Source: VAXT01 sp963698015 (GTDB lineage: Bacteria > Actinomycetota > Thermoleophilia > Gaiellales > Gaiellaceae). Taken from it: 64,000 nt of DNA. The stretch's first letter is position 1. Every line of letters starts with the position of its first letter. Under the pieces are notes generated by a model. That model did not search any database. It was not told the DNA's origin and saw only the letters and a program-made list of their open reading frames with translations. Where the stretch lies: assembly GCA_963698015.1 (NCBI GenBank), contig OY969109.1, positions 682,001 through 746,000 on the forward strand, read 5' to 3'. This document shows, one piece after another, positions 18,410 through 27,723 of this stretch. The translations under genes and the position numbers were made by a program.

Positions 18410-19545
18410 CGCATGAGCTGCGGAGCGCCCGTCGGCAGCCAGTCGACGCGGCCGATCCAGCGATCGCGGTACTCGGCGTACCACTGGATCGTCCGCAGCA
18501 CGCCCTCCTCCCACGAAACCTTGGGCAGCCACCCGGTTTCGGCCGTGAGCTTCTCGTGCCCGACGCGGAGCGCCATCACATCCGTCGCCCCCGGGCGGAG
18601 GCGGGTCTCGGTGGTGATGACCTGCCGGTCGTCGGGCCAGAAGCCGTGCTCGACGCCAGTGCGGACGATCAGGTCGGTCCAGTCGCGCATCGAGATGTTC
18701 CTGCCCTGCCCGTAGACGTAGACGTCCCCGGGCACACCGTGGGCGGCGACAGTCAGATGACCGCGCACACCGTCGGTGCAGAAGCAGAAGTCGCGCAGCG
18801 GCTCGAGCGCGCCGAGCTCGATCTCGGGCCTCGTCAACGCCTGCGTCACGATCGTGCCGGTGACGTAGCGAGGGTTCTGACGCGGCCCGTAGTTGTTGAA
18901 CATCCGCGTGACGACGCCCGGCACACCGAACGCGTCGTGGTAGTTCATCGTAAGGAAGTCGGCAGCGACCTTCGCGGTCGCGTAGATCGATTTCGGGTTG
19001 ATCGGCGAGCGCTCGTGGAGGACGAGAGAGCCGTCGTCGAAGTCGTGATGGTGGGCCACGTCCTCACGGACGTTCCCGTACTCCTCCGATGTGCCGGCGG
19101 TGTCGAACTTCTCGAGCTCGAGGCCCCAGTCGACGACGGACTGGAGCAGGTTGAGCGTTCCGATCGTGTTCGCCATCACCGTCTCGTAGGGTCGGTGCCA
19201 CGATTCTCCGACGTGTGCCTGGGCACCCAGGTGGAAGACGTAAGGCCGATCCGGCGCGTCCTTGAGCTCACGAACGAGGTAATCGATCGACGTGCGGTCG
19301 GTCAGGTCGGCGAAGTGGACCTTGAGGCGGTTGCGGAGGTGCCCGATGTTGTTCAGCGCGCCGCTCGACGTCGCGCGGACGAACGCGTGCACGTTCGCGC
19401 CGAGCCCGACGAGCGCATCGGTCAGGTGCGACCCCATGAAGCCGTCGGCGCCGGTGACGAGCACAGTGCGGCCGCCGTAGACGTCGCCGAAGTCGGCGCG
19501 AAGCTCGTCCTGTTCGTCCGCTGTCCAGATGGTGTCGGTCGGCAT
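18406..19545 (-). CDS. NAD-dependent epimerase/4,6-dehydratase (SDR, GDP-sugar type)
   Basis: 379 residues. Rossmann motif TGADGFMGSH at 31-40, FHLGAQAHVGESW, GTSEEYG in place of the usual SSEMFG/TDEVYG, and a catalytic Y-x3-K in IYATAK. MFNNYGPRQNPRYVTGTIV is an extended-SDR signature. It differs clearly from the canonical GDP-mannose dehydratase at 21878 but sits with GDP-fucose synthase. It could be a second GDP-mannose 4,6-dehydratase-like enzyme or a UDP/CDP-sugar dehydratase. The ATG at 19545 was chosen because longer in-frame extensions run over the divergent flippase gene. Confidence 0.72.
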   Translation of the reverse strand: MPTDTIWTADEQDELRADFGDVYGGRTVLVTGADGFMGSHLTDALVGLGANVHAFVRATSSGALNNIGHLRNRLKVHFADLTDRTSIDYLVRELKDAPDRPYVFHLGAQAHVGESWHRPYETVMANTIGTLNLLQSVVDWGLELEKFDTAGTSEEYGNVREDVAHHHDFDDGSLVLHERSPINPKSIYATAKVAADFLTMNYHDAFGVPGVVTRMFNNYGPRQNPRYVTGTIVTQALTRPEIELGALEPLRDFCFCTDGVRGHLTVAAHGVPGDVYVYGQGRNISMRDWTDLIVRTGVEHGFWPDDRQVITTETRLRPGATDVMALRVGHEKLTAETGWLPKVSWEEGVLRTIQWYAEYRDRWIGRVDWLPTGAPQLMR

Positions 19546-19551
19546 GGTGCG

Positions 19552-19557
19552 TACGCT
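19552..19557 (+). promoter_or_regulatory. -10 box TACGCT in divergent promoter region
   Basis: TACGCT lies 9 nt before the GTG of the flippase gene, in a 21-base gap between divergent genes. The same hexamer recurs before the starts at 32875, 47489 and 50847. Confidence 0.45.
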
Positions 19558-19566
19558 TCCGCGTCG

Positions 19567-21060
19567 GTGGGCAAGCGTACCGACTCGACCGGTCTGGGGT
19601 CTCTCGCGACGGGCGCTGTCACGGCGCTCGGGCTCGCCGTGCAGACCGGCCTGGCGGCGGTCGTCGGCGTGATCATCGCGCGTGAGCTCGGACGCACGGC
19701 CGAGACCGACGGGTTCTTCGCTGCCTACGGCGTGTTCATCGTGCTCGCGCTCGCCGCGACGTCGATTCGGATCGTCGTCCTCCCGCCACTCGCCCGCGCG
19801 CGAGACGACAGGCGCCTCGGGGCCGAGACCGCCGCCTGGGCACTCGCGCTCGGTGTCTTCGCGTTCCCCGTGCTCGTTGTGTGCGCGGCCGGCGCCCGGC
19901 CGCTCGCTGCCCTGCTCACGGGCTTCGGGCCCCATGCCGCCCGTGACGCAGCCGCCGACACACTGCCGCTCCTCGTCGTCGCAGCAATCGCGCAGATCTT
20001 TGCAGGGCTTGCCGCGAGCGCACTCGCAGCCCTCGACGACTACGTGGTCGCAGCGTTCGGCTACATCGCTGGAAGCGTGCTCGGACTCGCCGTGATCCTG
20101 CTTCGCGTCGACGAAGACGGCATCCGCGCGGTCGCCCTCGGGATGGCGCTCAACGGCCTGGTCGCCCTCGGCGTGCCGGTCGTCGCCCTCGCGCTGAAGG
20201 CGCGCGGAGCGCGCATGCCGAGAGGCGCCGTGAAGCCGCTTGGCGCGACGCTGACCCAGCGGACGTCGCTCGCGGCCCGGGGGACTGCACTGCCGCTCGC
20301 GCTGCAGGGGGGCTACCTCGTCTGCCTACCGTTCGCAGCGCGCGAGGGTGTCGGGGCGGTGACGAGCTTCGGCTATGCATACCTAGCCGGATCAGCAGTG
20401 GTGGCGGTGACCGCCTCTTCGCTCGGCCTCGTGACGTCGGTGCCGTTGACGCGGGGAGGTTTCGACACCCGGCACGTCGCAAACCACGTCGTGTCGTCAT
20501 CGTGGCTCGCGCTGTTGGCCGTCGGAGCGACCGCTGGAGTCTTTGCACTCGCAGGTGAACCGCTGCTGTCGGCCGTGCTCGGAGGCGGATACGTCGACCG
20601 TGTCGGCGAGGAGCTGGGCCGTCTGGTGGCCGCGTTCTCGCCCTGGATGGTCGCGATGATCGGGTTCTCGGTCGCGTTTCCTGTCCTGTTCGTCGCGAAT
20701 AGGACTCTTCGCCTGGGGCGACTCGCTGCGCTGGTCATCGGAATCTCTCTTCCGCTGGCCGCTCTCGGGCAAGCGGCTGGAGGGCTTTCGGGTCTGGCGC
20801 TGGCGCTCGCCGCGACGACCGTAATCGCGCTCGGCGGCGTCCTCCACGCGCTGGGCGCCGCCCGGGACACGCTCCTCGGCTTAGGGCGCGCAGCCGGGCT
20901 CGTCCTGATCATCGCCGCGGTCGCATTCGTGCCCGCGGGCCTGCTGCTGCCACCGGTCGCCGCCGCTGTGGCCGGGCTTGCCGCCTATGGGATCCTAGTC
21001 GCGGTCGTGCGTCCATATGGACTGCACTCCTCGTGGCGCTACCTCCGCGCGCTCGAGTGA
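19567..21060 (+). CDS. Polysaccharide/lipid flippase, MurJ/Wzx-like (MOP superfamily)
   Basis: 497 residues with about 13 hydrophobic segments spread over the whole length. N-terminal helices contain VGVIIARELGRTAETDGFFAAY, the pattern seen in MurJ/MviN-like transporters (RELG...D.FFAAY). Moves a lipid-linked oligosaccharide from the inner to the outer face of the membrane. The GTG start leaves a short basic N-terminus. The gene overlaps the following methyltransferase by GTGA and heads a three-gene unit ending with GDP-mannose dehydratase, tying it to a deoxyhexose glycan. Confidence 0.8.
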   Translation: MGKRTDSTGLGSLATGAVTALGLAVQTGLAAVVGVIIARELGRTAETDGFFAAYGVFIVLALAATSIRIVVLPPLARARDDRRLGAETAAWALALGVFAFPVLVVCAAGARPLAALLTGFGPHAARDAAADTLPLLVVAAIAQIFAGLAASALAALDDYVVAAFGYIAGSVLGLAVILLRVDEDGIRAVALGMALNGLVALGVPVVALALKARGARMPRGAVKPLGATLTQRTSLAARGTALPLALQGGYLVCLPFAAREGVGAVTSFGYAYLAGSAVVAVTASSLGLVTSVPLTRGGFDTRHVANHVVSSSWLALLAVGATAGVFALAGEPLLSAVLGGGYVDRVGEELGRLVAAFSPWMVAMIGFSVAFPVLFVANRTLRLGRLAALVIGISLPLAALGQAAGGLSGLALALAATTVIALGGVLHALGAARDTLLGLGRAAGLVLIIAAVAFVPAGLLLPPVAAAVAGLAAYGILVAVVRPYGLHSSWRYLRALE

Positions 21061-21857
21061 GCGGCTGGCCCTTACGCGGCTGGGGTGAGCTCTACCGGAT
21101 CAGCGTCAGCCTCGGCCTCCGGCACCTCGCGCGGCATGGCTATTCGCGGGAGGCGGCGATCCGAATCGTGGTCCCGCTCGATCCGAGCCGCTACGTCGAG
21201 CTGCCATGGGCGCTCGACCGACTCAGTACGGCGCCGGGCACGTCGGTGCTCGACCTCGCGAGCCCGAAGCTGCTCGCGGTCGCGCTCGCGCGGCGCGGCG
21301 CGCGAGTGACGACGGTCGATCAGCTCGAGAGCGAGATCGATGCGTGGAGGCGTCTCACAGAGCACGAGGCGAACCTCAAGCTCACGGTCGGAGACGGGCG
21401 GTCGCTGCCGTTCGCGAACGCCTCCTTCGACAATGCGTCAAGCATCTCGGTCCTGGAGCACGTCGCCGGGCAGGGCGGGGACGCCGCGGCACTCGCCGAG
21501 CTGGCCCGCTGCACCAGGACGGGTGGCGTGATCGTGCTCACGCTCCCATACGCACGCGAGAGCTGGACGGAGTATCGGGGGAGCGCCGCCTACTTGGACC
21601 ACGGCGAACGCGATGACCAGGGGAGGACGTTCTTCCAGCGCTGGTATGACGACGCGGCAGTCGAGCGGCTCGTGGGCGGCATCGACGCCCTCGAGCTCAT
21701 CGAGTCGTCGGTCGTCGGGCTGCGGCCGAATCTGAGCGCGTTGCACGCCCGGACCTTTCCGCTCCTCGTACCGCTCGGGCCGGTCTACGGGCTGCTCGCG
21801 GGAGAGCGTGACGGGCCTGATGGCGACGTCGTCCGGCTCGTACTGCGACGGCGCTGA
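21057..21857 (+). CDS. SAM-dependent methyltransferase
   Basis: 266 residues, class I fold. TSVLDLASPKLLAVALARRG replaces the typical DxGxGxG SAM loop (here DLASPKL, without the glycine triplet). Further on are SLPFANASFDNASSISVLEHV and LARCTRTGGVIVLTLPYA, both characteristic of the methyltransferase-11 group. GTG start overlaps the flippase stop. The altered SAM loop lowers confidence in activity; a close substitution (DxxSPK) is known in some sugar methyltransferase-like proteins. Target unknown. Confidence 0.7.
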   Translation: MSGWPLRGWGELYRISVSLGLRHLARHGYSREAAIRIVVPLDPSRYVELPWALDRLSTAPGTSVLDLASPKLLAVALARRGARVTTVDQLESEIDAWRRLTEHEANLKLTVGDGRSLPFANASFDNASSISVLEHVAGQGGDAAALAELARCTRTGGVIVLTLPYARESWTEYRGSAAYLDHGERDDQGRTFFQRWYDDAAVERLVGGIDALELIESSVVGLRPNLSALHARTFPLLVPLGPVYGLLAGERDGPDGDVVRLVLRRR

Positions 21858-21863
21858 CTCCCG

Positions 21864-21869
21864 TACACT
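21864..21869 (+). promoter_or_regulatory. -10 box TACACT upstream of gmd
   Basis: TACACT is followed by eight C/G bases and the GTG at 21878. It lies just after the methyltransferase stop, so gmd may have its own leaderless transcript in addition to read-through. Confidence 0.45.
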
Positions 21870-21877
21870 CCCGCCCC

Positions 21878-22861
21878 GTGTCTAGGCGGGCGCTCATAAC
21901 CGGGATCGGCGGCCAGGACGGAGTCCTCCTCGCAGAGCTTCTCCTCGGGCACGGGTACGAGGTGTTCGGGATCGGCCGCCGGAGTCCGGAGGCTTACGCC
22001 GAGAATCTTGCGGGCCTCATCGAGCGGATCTCCTTTGTCCGGGCCGACCTGCTGGCCCGGGAGGAGCTCGAGGACGCGCTTCGCTCCGTCCGCCCCCAGG
22101 AGGTCTACAACCTCGCGGCGCCGTCGTTCGTCCCCCGCTCTTGGGACGAACCTGTCCTCACCGCCGAGTTTGCCGCGGTAGGAGCAACCTCGATGCTGGA
22201 AGCGATCCGGGAGGTCGATCCGTCGATCCGGTTCTACCAGGCGTCCTCGAGCGAGATCTTCGGCGAACCGCGTGAGACGCCCCAAACGGAGGAGACGCCG
22301 CTGACACCGCTCACGCCGTACGGCGTCGCGAAGGCCTACGCCCACTTCATCACCGGGAGCTACCGCAAGCGCTACGGGCTCTTCGCCGCCTCGGGGATCC
22401 TTTACAACCATGAGTCTCCGTTGCGACCGGTGGACTTCCTCCCGCGCAAGGTCTCGCGTGCGGTCGCCGCGATCTCCCTGGGAATCGAAGACGAGCTCGT
22501 CCTCGGCAACCTCTCGGCGCGGCGGGACTGGGGTTATGCCCGCGATTACGTGCGCGCGATGTGGCTCATGCTCCAGCAAGACGAGCCAGGCGACTACATC
22601 GTCGCCACGGGCGAGTCTCACACCGTCGAGGAGCTCGTGGCCTCCGCGTTCAGCGTCGTCGGACTCGACTGGCGCGAGCACGTCCGGACTGACGACGCTC
22701 TGCGGCGCGGGAAGGCGGAGCTACACGACCTCGTTGGCGACGCGTCCAAGGCCCATCAAGAGCTCGGCTGGGCACCCGAGATCGGTTTTGAGGAGCTCGT
22801 CCGGATCCTCGTGGACGCTGACCTCGCCCGGTTGGCGGAGGATCAAGCAGCGAGCTCGTAG
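21878..22861 (+). CDS. gmd: GDP-mannose 4,6-dehydratase
   Basis: Makes GDP-4-keto-6-deoxy-D-mannose, precursor of GDP-L-fucose and other deoxyhexoses. 327 residues. Canonical motifs throughout: ALITGIGGQDG at 5-15, EVYNLAAPSFVPRSWDEP, YQASSSEIFG, TPYGVAKAYAHFITGSY (Y-x3-K), GILYNHESPLR and LGNLSARRDWGYARDYV. GDP-fucose synthase at 17483-18409 provides the next step. The last 19 bases overlap the tail of the convergent glycosyltransferase. Confidence 0.92.
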   Translation: MSRRALITGIGGQDGVLLAELLLGHGYEVFGIGRRSPEAYAENLAGLIERISFVRADLLAREELEDALRSVRPQEVYNLAAPSFVPRSWDEPVLTAEFAAVGATSMLEAIREVDPSIRFYQASSSEIFGEPRETPQTEETPLTPLTPYGVAKAYAHFITGSYRKRYGLFAASGILYNHESPLRPVDFLPRKVSRAVAAISLGIEDELVLGNLSARRDWGYARDYVRAMWLMLQQDEPGDYIVATGESHTVEELVASAFSVVGLDWREHVRTDDALRRGKAELHDLVGDASKAHQELGWAPEIGFEELVRILVDADLARLAEDQAASS

Positions 22862-23901
22862 ACTCGGTCATGGGCGCGCGCCGTCGCGTTCCACGTGAAC
22901 GACGCCGCGCGCGCCGGACCCGCCTCGGCGAGCTCGGACGCGCGCGCAAGCGCTTCCTCGATCCCGGCCGCGACCGCGGCCGCATCGTAGGGGTCGAAGA
23001 GCACCGCCGCGTCGCCACACACTTCGGGGAGCGAGGCGGCGGCCGACGCCGCGACCGGGCATCCGCAGGCCATCGCCTCGAGCGGCGGCAAACCAAAACC
23101 CTCGTAGAGGCTCGGGAACACGAGAGCGGCTGCGCGCTGATAGAGGGACACGAGCTCGTCGCGCGAGACGCTTCCCCGGGCCTCCACGCCGGGCGGCAAC
23201 TTCGCCGTGTCGATGCCCTCGCCGGTGAGCACGAGGCGAAGCTCAGGATGGGCCGCACGCACGGCTTCGAACGCCTCGAACAGCCGAGCGTGATTCTTGT
23301 GCGGCCACGGCCTGGCTGGGTAGAGGAGGAACGGCTCGCGCACCACGGCGGGATCGGGTGAGAAGCGCGCGAGGTCGACGCCGAGGTGGATCGCGTGCAC
23401 CCGCTCCGGATCCAGCTCGAGCTGCTCGATCGTCCGCTCGCGCACCCACTCGCTGATCACGATGACCTGGTCGGCCCGCCGTGCGGCGCGGTCGTAAGCG
23501 AGTCGCCGGAACAGCCGCTCGCCTCGGGAGAAGAGCTCCGGCAGATCGAGGTGCTGGACATCGAGGAGCGTCAGGACGGACGGACGCGACACTCGCGGAA
23601 CCGGCACAGTTAGGGGATAGTGCACGACATCGGCTGTCTCCAGCGTTGCTCGGAGAGCGCCTGGACGGATGGCCGCCGATGTCATCGCGCGAAGCCTTCC
23701 AGCGGTCGTCGCGGAGGCGCGGTACCCGCTCGCGACGACCGTCGGGAGGCCGGAGCCCGCGTCCGGAGCGAGGGGCGGCACGAGTGCCACGTACGTGTGG
23801 CGTCCCACCCTCGAGAGAGCGGGTGCGAGCTCCCTGGCGTACGTCTCGCTCCCGCCCGAGACTCGCGGCACAAGCGTCAACATGCTGAGGGCGACGCGCA
23901 T
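22843..23901 (-). CDS. Glycosyltransferase family 4
   Basis: 352 residues from ATG 23901 (MRVALSMLTLVPRVSGGSETYAREL). It has VLTLLDVQHLDLPELF, YPARPWPHKNHARLFEAF and the E-x7-E motif EGFGLPPLE followed by AMACGCPVA. An open frame extends upstream but runs into the intergenic region with composition unlike the protein, so the ATG is preferred. Monocistronic, convergent with gmd (19-base overlap). No clear -10 box was found at the usual distance. Donor could be the GDP-deoxyhexose made next door; this is inference. Confidence 0.85.
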   Translation of the reverse strand: MRVALSMLTLVPRVSGGSETYARELAPALSRVGRHTYVALVPPLAPDAGSGLPTVVASGYRASATTAGRLRAMTSAAIRPGALRATLETADVVHYPLTVPVPRVSRPSVLTLLDVQHLDLPELFSRGERLFRRLAYDRAARRADQVIVISEWVRERTIEQLELDPERVHAIHLGVDLARFSPDPAVVREPFLLYPARPWPHKNHARLFEAFEAVRAAHPELRLVLTGEGIDTAKLPPGVEARGSVSRDELVSLYQRAAALVFPSLYEGFGLPPLEAMACGCPVAASAAASLPEVCGDAAVLFDPYDAAAVAAGIEEALARASELAEAGPARAASFTWNATARAHDRVYELAA

Positions 23902-24023
23902 CAAGCGAACCGCCAGGCCGAGATGCGTCGGAGCCTGAGCGCCGTGAGCTCGACGACGAGCGCGGCGCCGGAGGCGCCGGTCACGGCGATCGAGCTGGAC
24001 ACGGATCGACCCTACCAGCGGGC

Positions 24024-24029
24024 TATCGT
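24024..24029 (+). promoter_or_regulatory. -10 box TATCGT, leaderless start
   Basis: TATCGT followed by TGCCAG and the ATG at 24036: a 6-nt gap with no ribosome-binding site, consistent with a leaderless message. Confidence 0.5.
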
Positions 24030-24035
24030 TGCCAG

Positions 24036-25037
24036 ATGTCCGTTCTCCGGCCACTCGTCGCGCTGGCAGCGGCCGCGCTGCTCCTCCCCGGGGCCACGCC
24101 TGCGACGAACCAGAGGGACTTTCGCTGGACCCCGCTGATCCGGGTGCACGGCCCGCACGACGTAGTCGGCCCGCGGGCGGACGGCCGGCTCGTGATCGCG
24201 ACGAGCCGGGGTCTCTTCCTCTACCGCCGCGGCGGCCGGGCGACGCCGTTCGCACGCGGCGAGGGCGGGTACGTGCCCGTTCTCGGAGAGAACTACTCCG
24301 TGCTGGCACGGGACCGCCGCCTGCCCGCGGCCGGCTGCCGGTTCCGGCGCGACGACCTGTACGTCCTCGACCCGATGACGAACCCGAGCGTGATCAAGGT
24401 CGACAAGCGTGGCCGCGCGACGCGCCTCGTCAGCTTCCCGGGCGCTCTCCTGGCCGGGATCACGTTCGACCAGGTCGGCCGCTTCGGCTCGAGGCTGCTC
24501 GTCGCCGCACGCATCGCCAACGAGCTGACGCTGTACGGGGTCGACTGTCGGGGCCGGGCCCAGGTCATCCTCGAGCACGGGCCCCAGGTCGAGGGCGGAA
24601 TCGCCGTCGCCCCGCGCAGCTTCGGCGCCTTCGGAGGACGACTCGTGGCCGCCGACGAGCTCAGCGGCAACATCTACGCCTTCGACCAGCGCGGCGGTCA
24701 CACGCTGCTGGCGAGCTCGGGCCTGCCGGGCGGGAGCGACATCGGCGTCGAGAGCCTCGGCTTCGTGCCCAAGGGCTTCGGCCGTAAGGCGCGTGCGTAC
24801 ATGGCTGACGCGCCGGCGCCCGGCTCGCCGACGGAAGGGACCGACAGCGTCCTCTCCGTCTCAGGCGCCGATCTCATGCGTGCAGGCGTCAGAACCGGCG
24901 ATCTGCTGGTCGCGACCGAGGCGGGCGCCCGGACGGTCAGGGTTCGCTGCCGGACCGGCTGCACCGTGCGCGAGATCGGGCGGGGCCCGGCCGCGACGCA
25001 CGGCGAGGGCCACGTCACCGTGCTCGTGAGGCGCTAG
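24036..25037 (+). CDS. Secreted protein of unknown function, beta-propeller-like
   Basis: 333 residues. A signal peptide is visible (MSVLRPLVALAAAALLLPGA, cleavage probably near TPA-TN). The mature part has repeating blade-like stretches such as DLYVLDPMTNPSVIKVDKRG, GNIYAFDQRGGHTLLA and GDLLVATEAGARTVRVRCRTGC, which suggest an NHL/YVTN-type propeller, though no catalytic motif stands out. Two cysteines near the C-terminus (RCRTGC) may pair. I do not recognise a named family. Its stop shares the bases CTAG with the convergent wecB stop. Confidence 0.6.
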   Translation: MSVLRPLVALAAAALLLPGATPATNQRDFRWTPLIRVHGPHDVVGPRADGRLVIATSRGLFLYRRGGRATPFARGEGGYVPVLGENYSVLARDRRLPAAGCRFRRDDLYVLDPMTNPSVIKVDKRGRATRLVSFPGALLAGITFDQVGRFGSRLLVAARIANELTLYGVDCRGRAQVILEHGPQVEGGIAVAPRSFGAFGGRLVAADELSGNIYAFDQRGGHTLLASSGLPGGSDIGVESLGFVPKGFGRKARAYMADAPAPGSPTEGTDSVLSVSGADLMRAGVRTGDLLVATEAGARTVRVRCRTGCTVREIGRGPAATHGEGHVTVLVRR

Positions 25038-26164
25038 CCCAGCGTCTGGCCAATCTCGACGGGCTCGGCGCCGAGCGTGCGCGACAGGACGTCGACGATC
25101 CGCTCGGCCGCAAGCCCGTCCCAGAGAGGCGGCACCTGCGTCTTGCGCTCACCGGCCTCGGCCAGGAGCGCCGGCACCTCGCCGATCCGGCTCGGGTCGA
25201 GCCCGAGCAGCGTGTTCGTGCCCAGCGAGACCGTGATCGGGCGCTCCGTGTTGGCGCGCAGCGTGAAGCAGGGCAGCCCGAGGTACGTCGTCTCCTCCTG
25301 GATCCCGCCCGAGTCGGTCAGCACCCCGGCCGAGCCGGCGACGAGGCTCAGGAACTCGACATAGCCGACCGGCTCGATCAGCCGCAGCTCGGCGGCGGCG
25401 ACGTCGATCCCCAACGTCCCCAGCGCGGCACGCGTCCGTGGATGCACCGGAAAGAGGACGGGCATCGTCTCCGAGATCGCCGCCAGCTGCCGGATCGTCT
25501 CCTCGAGCAGCGGTCCGTCGACGAGCGCAGGCCGGTGCAGGGTGACGACGAGGTACTCGCCGCGAGGAAGTCCGTGCGCCTCAGGGGCACGCGCGTCTTC
25601 GATCCGCTCGCGCATGGCGACGAGCGAGTCGATCATCGTGTTCCCGACATCGTGGATGGCGGCTTCGTGGACGCCCTCGGCGAGCAGGTTGTCGCGCGCC
25701 TCCGGCGAGTGGATGAAGAGCAGCTGGGACAGCTGGTCGGCGACGAGGCGGTTGATCTCCTCCGGCATCGTCCGGTCGAACGAGCGCAGGCCGGCCTCGA
25801 CGTGTGCGATCGGAAGCAGCAGCTTGGCAGCGGTCAGCGTGGCGGCCAGCGTCGAGTTCACGTCGCCGGGGACGAGCACGACGTCCGGCTCCGCCTCGAG
25901 CAGCACCGGCTCGAGCCGTTCCATCACCGCCGCCGTCTGCTGCGCGTGCGACCCCGAGCCGACGCTCAGCAGGTAGTCGGGCTCGCCGACGCCGAGCTCC
26001 TCGAGGAAGATCTCCGACATCTCGCGGTCGTAGTGCTGGCCGGTGTGGACGAGCACGTGCTCGAACTCGTCGCCGCGCCGTGCGAGCTCGGCCGCGATCG
26101 GCGCGATCTTCATCATGTTCGGCCGCGTGCCGACCACGGACAGGGCTCTGCGCCGCGCGGCCAT
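25034..26164 (-). CDS. wecB: UDP-N-acetylglucosamine 2-epimerase (non-hydrolysing)
   Basis: Interconverts UDP-GlcNAc and UDP-ManNAc in the cytosol. 376 residues, normal length. Motifs: VVGTRPNMMKIAPI at the N-terminus, VHTGQHYDREMS, LVPGDVNSTLAA, HVEAGLRSFDRTMPEEINR (catalytic acids) and GGIQEETTYLGLPC with NTERPITV near the C-terminus. The usual HRREN segment reads HRPALVD, a variant found in part of the family. Last gene of the operon from 29803; AGGAG just precedes its ATG and the gap to the sugar transferase stop is 6 bases. Confidence 0.9.
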   Translation of the reverse strand: MAARRRALSVVGTRPNMMKIAPIAAELARRGDEFEHVLVHTGQHYDREMSEIFLEELGVGEPDYLLSVGSGSHAQQTAAVMERLEPVLLEAEPDVVLVPGDVNSTLAATLTAAKLLLPIAHVEAGLRSFDRTMPEEINRLVADQLSQLLFIHSPEARDNLLAEGVHEAAIHDVGNTMIDSLVAMRERIEDARAPEAHGLPRGEYLVVTLHRPALVDGPLLEETIRQLAAISETMPVLFPVHPRTRAALGTLGIDVAAAELRLIEPVGYVEFLSLVAGSAGVLTDSGGIQEETTYLGLPCFTLRANTERPITVSLGTNTLLGLDPSRIGEVPALLAEAGERKTQVPPLWDGLAAERIVDVLSRTLGAEPVEIGQTLG

Positions 26165-26170
26165 CGGCTC

Positions 26171-27706
26171 CTAGTACGCGCCTTTTGCGCCGAGCACCGC
26201 GGGAAGCGTCTTCAGCAGGATGGAGACATCGAGCCAGATCGACCAGTGCTCGAGGTAGTAGAAGTCGAGTCGGACGAGGTCGTCGAAGCCGAGGGCCGAG
26301 CGGCCGGCGACCTGCCAGAGGCCCGTCATCCCGGGGAGCACGAGGTAGCGCTTGCGGTGCCAGGGCTCGAGGAGCTCGTAGTCGCGCACCGGGAGCGGGC
26401 GCGGGCCGACGAGGCTCATCTCGCCGCGCAGGACGTTGAGCACCTGCGGGATCTCGTCGAGCGAGAAGCGGCGCAGGAACCGCCCGACCCGCGTGACCCG
26501 CGGATCGTCCTTGATCTTGAACAGCGCGCCTTCGGCCTCGTTTTCCCGCTCGAGCTCGGCCTGCTGCGCCTCGGCGTCCGCGCGCATCGTCCGGAACTTG
26601 ATCATCCCGAACTCGTTCTCGTTCAGCCCGATGCGGCTGTCGCGGTAGAAGACGGGCCCGCGCGAGTCGAGCTTGATCGCCAGCGCGATCAGCGCCCAGA
26701 GCGGGAGCCCGACGATCGCGACGAGCGCGCTCACCCCGAGGTCGAACCCGCGCTTCACGAGCCAGTCGGCGCCGACGAAGACGGGCGGGCGCAGCTCGAA
26801 CAGCGGCACGCCCTGGCCGGGCACGTACTCGCCGCGGCGCTCGATCAGGAGCTCGGTCGCACGCGGGGCGACCCGCACCTTGACCCCTCGCCGCTGCGCG
26901 TGCTCGACGATCTCCATCAGCTCGCGGTCGCTGAAGTCCGAGTCGGTGACGATCAGCTCGTCGACCTGGTGCGCCGCGAGGACGGCCGGCATCGAGGAGG
27001 GCGGCCCGAGGGGGCGCAGGCCGGCGCTGTCCGGCGAGGTCGAGAGCGCGCCGACGAACTCGTAGTCGATCCCGCCACGACTCTGGCCGAGCGTGCGGCG
27101 GAGACGCGCCAGGCTCTCGCCCGTGCCGACGAGGATCGCCCTCCGGCGGACGCCGGCGAACTTGAGCAGGTCGCTCGTGATCACGTCGTAGCTGCCGCGC
27201 AGGAGGCCGATGAAGACCGCGCTCGTCACGACCGCCGTCGGCGCGAGGCCGTACGTCTGGAAGTTGTGGCCCGTGCCGATCGTGAAGATCAGCGTGATCA
27301 CGGCGACGAGAGCGAGCGAGGCCAGGATCCGTCCGAACCCGGCTCGCCGCTCACGCTCGGTGTAGAGGCCGGCACGCCAGAAGACGAGCACGGTGATCAC
27401 GGTCAGGAACGGGAGCCAGTCCGTCTCGACCTTCCAGCGCAGCCCCCACTGCGAGACGTCGTTCCCGTAGACGAACGCACGCAGCGTGAGCGCGGCGTAG
27501 ACGCCGAGCACGAGCCCGACGAGGTCGAGCACGACGAGCGCGACCACGCTGGCAACGCGGCGAATCGCGCCCTGCAGAGGCAGATACGGCGGCGTCGAAC
27601 GAATGTCTCCGAGCTGGGCGCTCTCGAGATCGTCGTCTCGGAGGCTCGGGGCGGACTTCGGCGACTGCGCCGGAGGCGCTTGTTCGGTAGCCACGGGCCG
27701 TTTCAT
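26171..27706 (-). CDS. Polyprenyl glycosylphosphotransferase, WbaP/CpsE-like initiating enzyme
   Basis: 511 residues. An N-terminal hydrophobic bundle (about 45-165) and a central CoA-binding-like domain precede the catalytic domain at about 315-511, which has KRGFDLGVSALVAIVG, IGLNENEFGMIKFRTMRADA, RFSLDEIPQVLNVLRGEMSLVGPRP and PGMTGLWQVAGRS. Transfers a sugar-1-phosphate to undecaprenyl phosphate to start repeat-unit synthesis. Length and five-helix N-terminus match WbaP-type proteins rather than the short PglC type at 33008. The UXS and WecB partners in the operon suggest xylose or ManNAc in the same glycan. Confidence 0.88.
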   Translation of the reverse strand: MKRPVATEQAPPAQSPKSAPSLRDDDLESAQLGDIRSTPPYLPLQGAIRRVASVVALVVLDLVGLVLGVYAALTLRAFVYGNDVSQWGLRWKVETDWLPFLTVITVLVFWRAGLYTERERRAGFGRILASLALVAVITLIFTIGTGHNFQTYGLAPTAVVTSAVFIGLLRGSYDVITSDLLKFAGVRRRAILVGTGESLARLRRTLGQSRGGIDYEFVGALSTSPDSAGLRPLGPPSSMPAVLAAHQVDELIVTDSDFSDRELMEIVEHAQRRGVKVRVAPRATELLIERRGEYVPGQGVPLFELRPPVFVGADWLVKRGFDLGVSALVAIVGLPLWALIALAIKLDSRGPVFYRDSRIGLNENEFGMIKFRTMRADAEAQQAELERENEAEGALFKIKDDPRVTRVGRFLRRFSLDEIPQVLNVLRGEMSLVGPRPLPVRDYELLEPWHRKRYLVLPGMTGLWQVAGRSALGFDDLVRLDFYYLEHWSIWLDVSILLKTLPAVLGAKGAY

Positions 27707-27723
27707 GATACGGCCCAGTCGCG

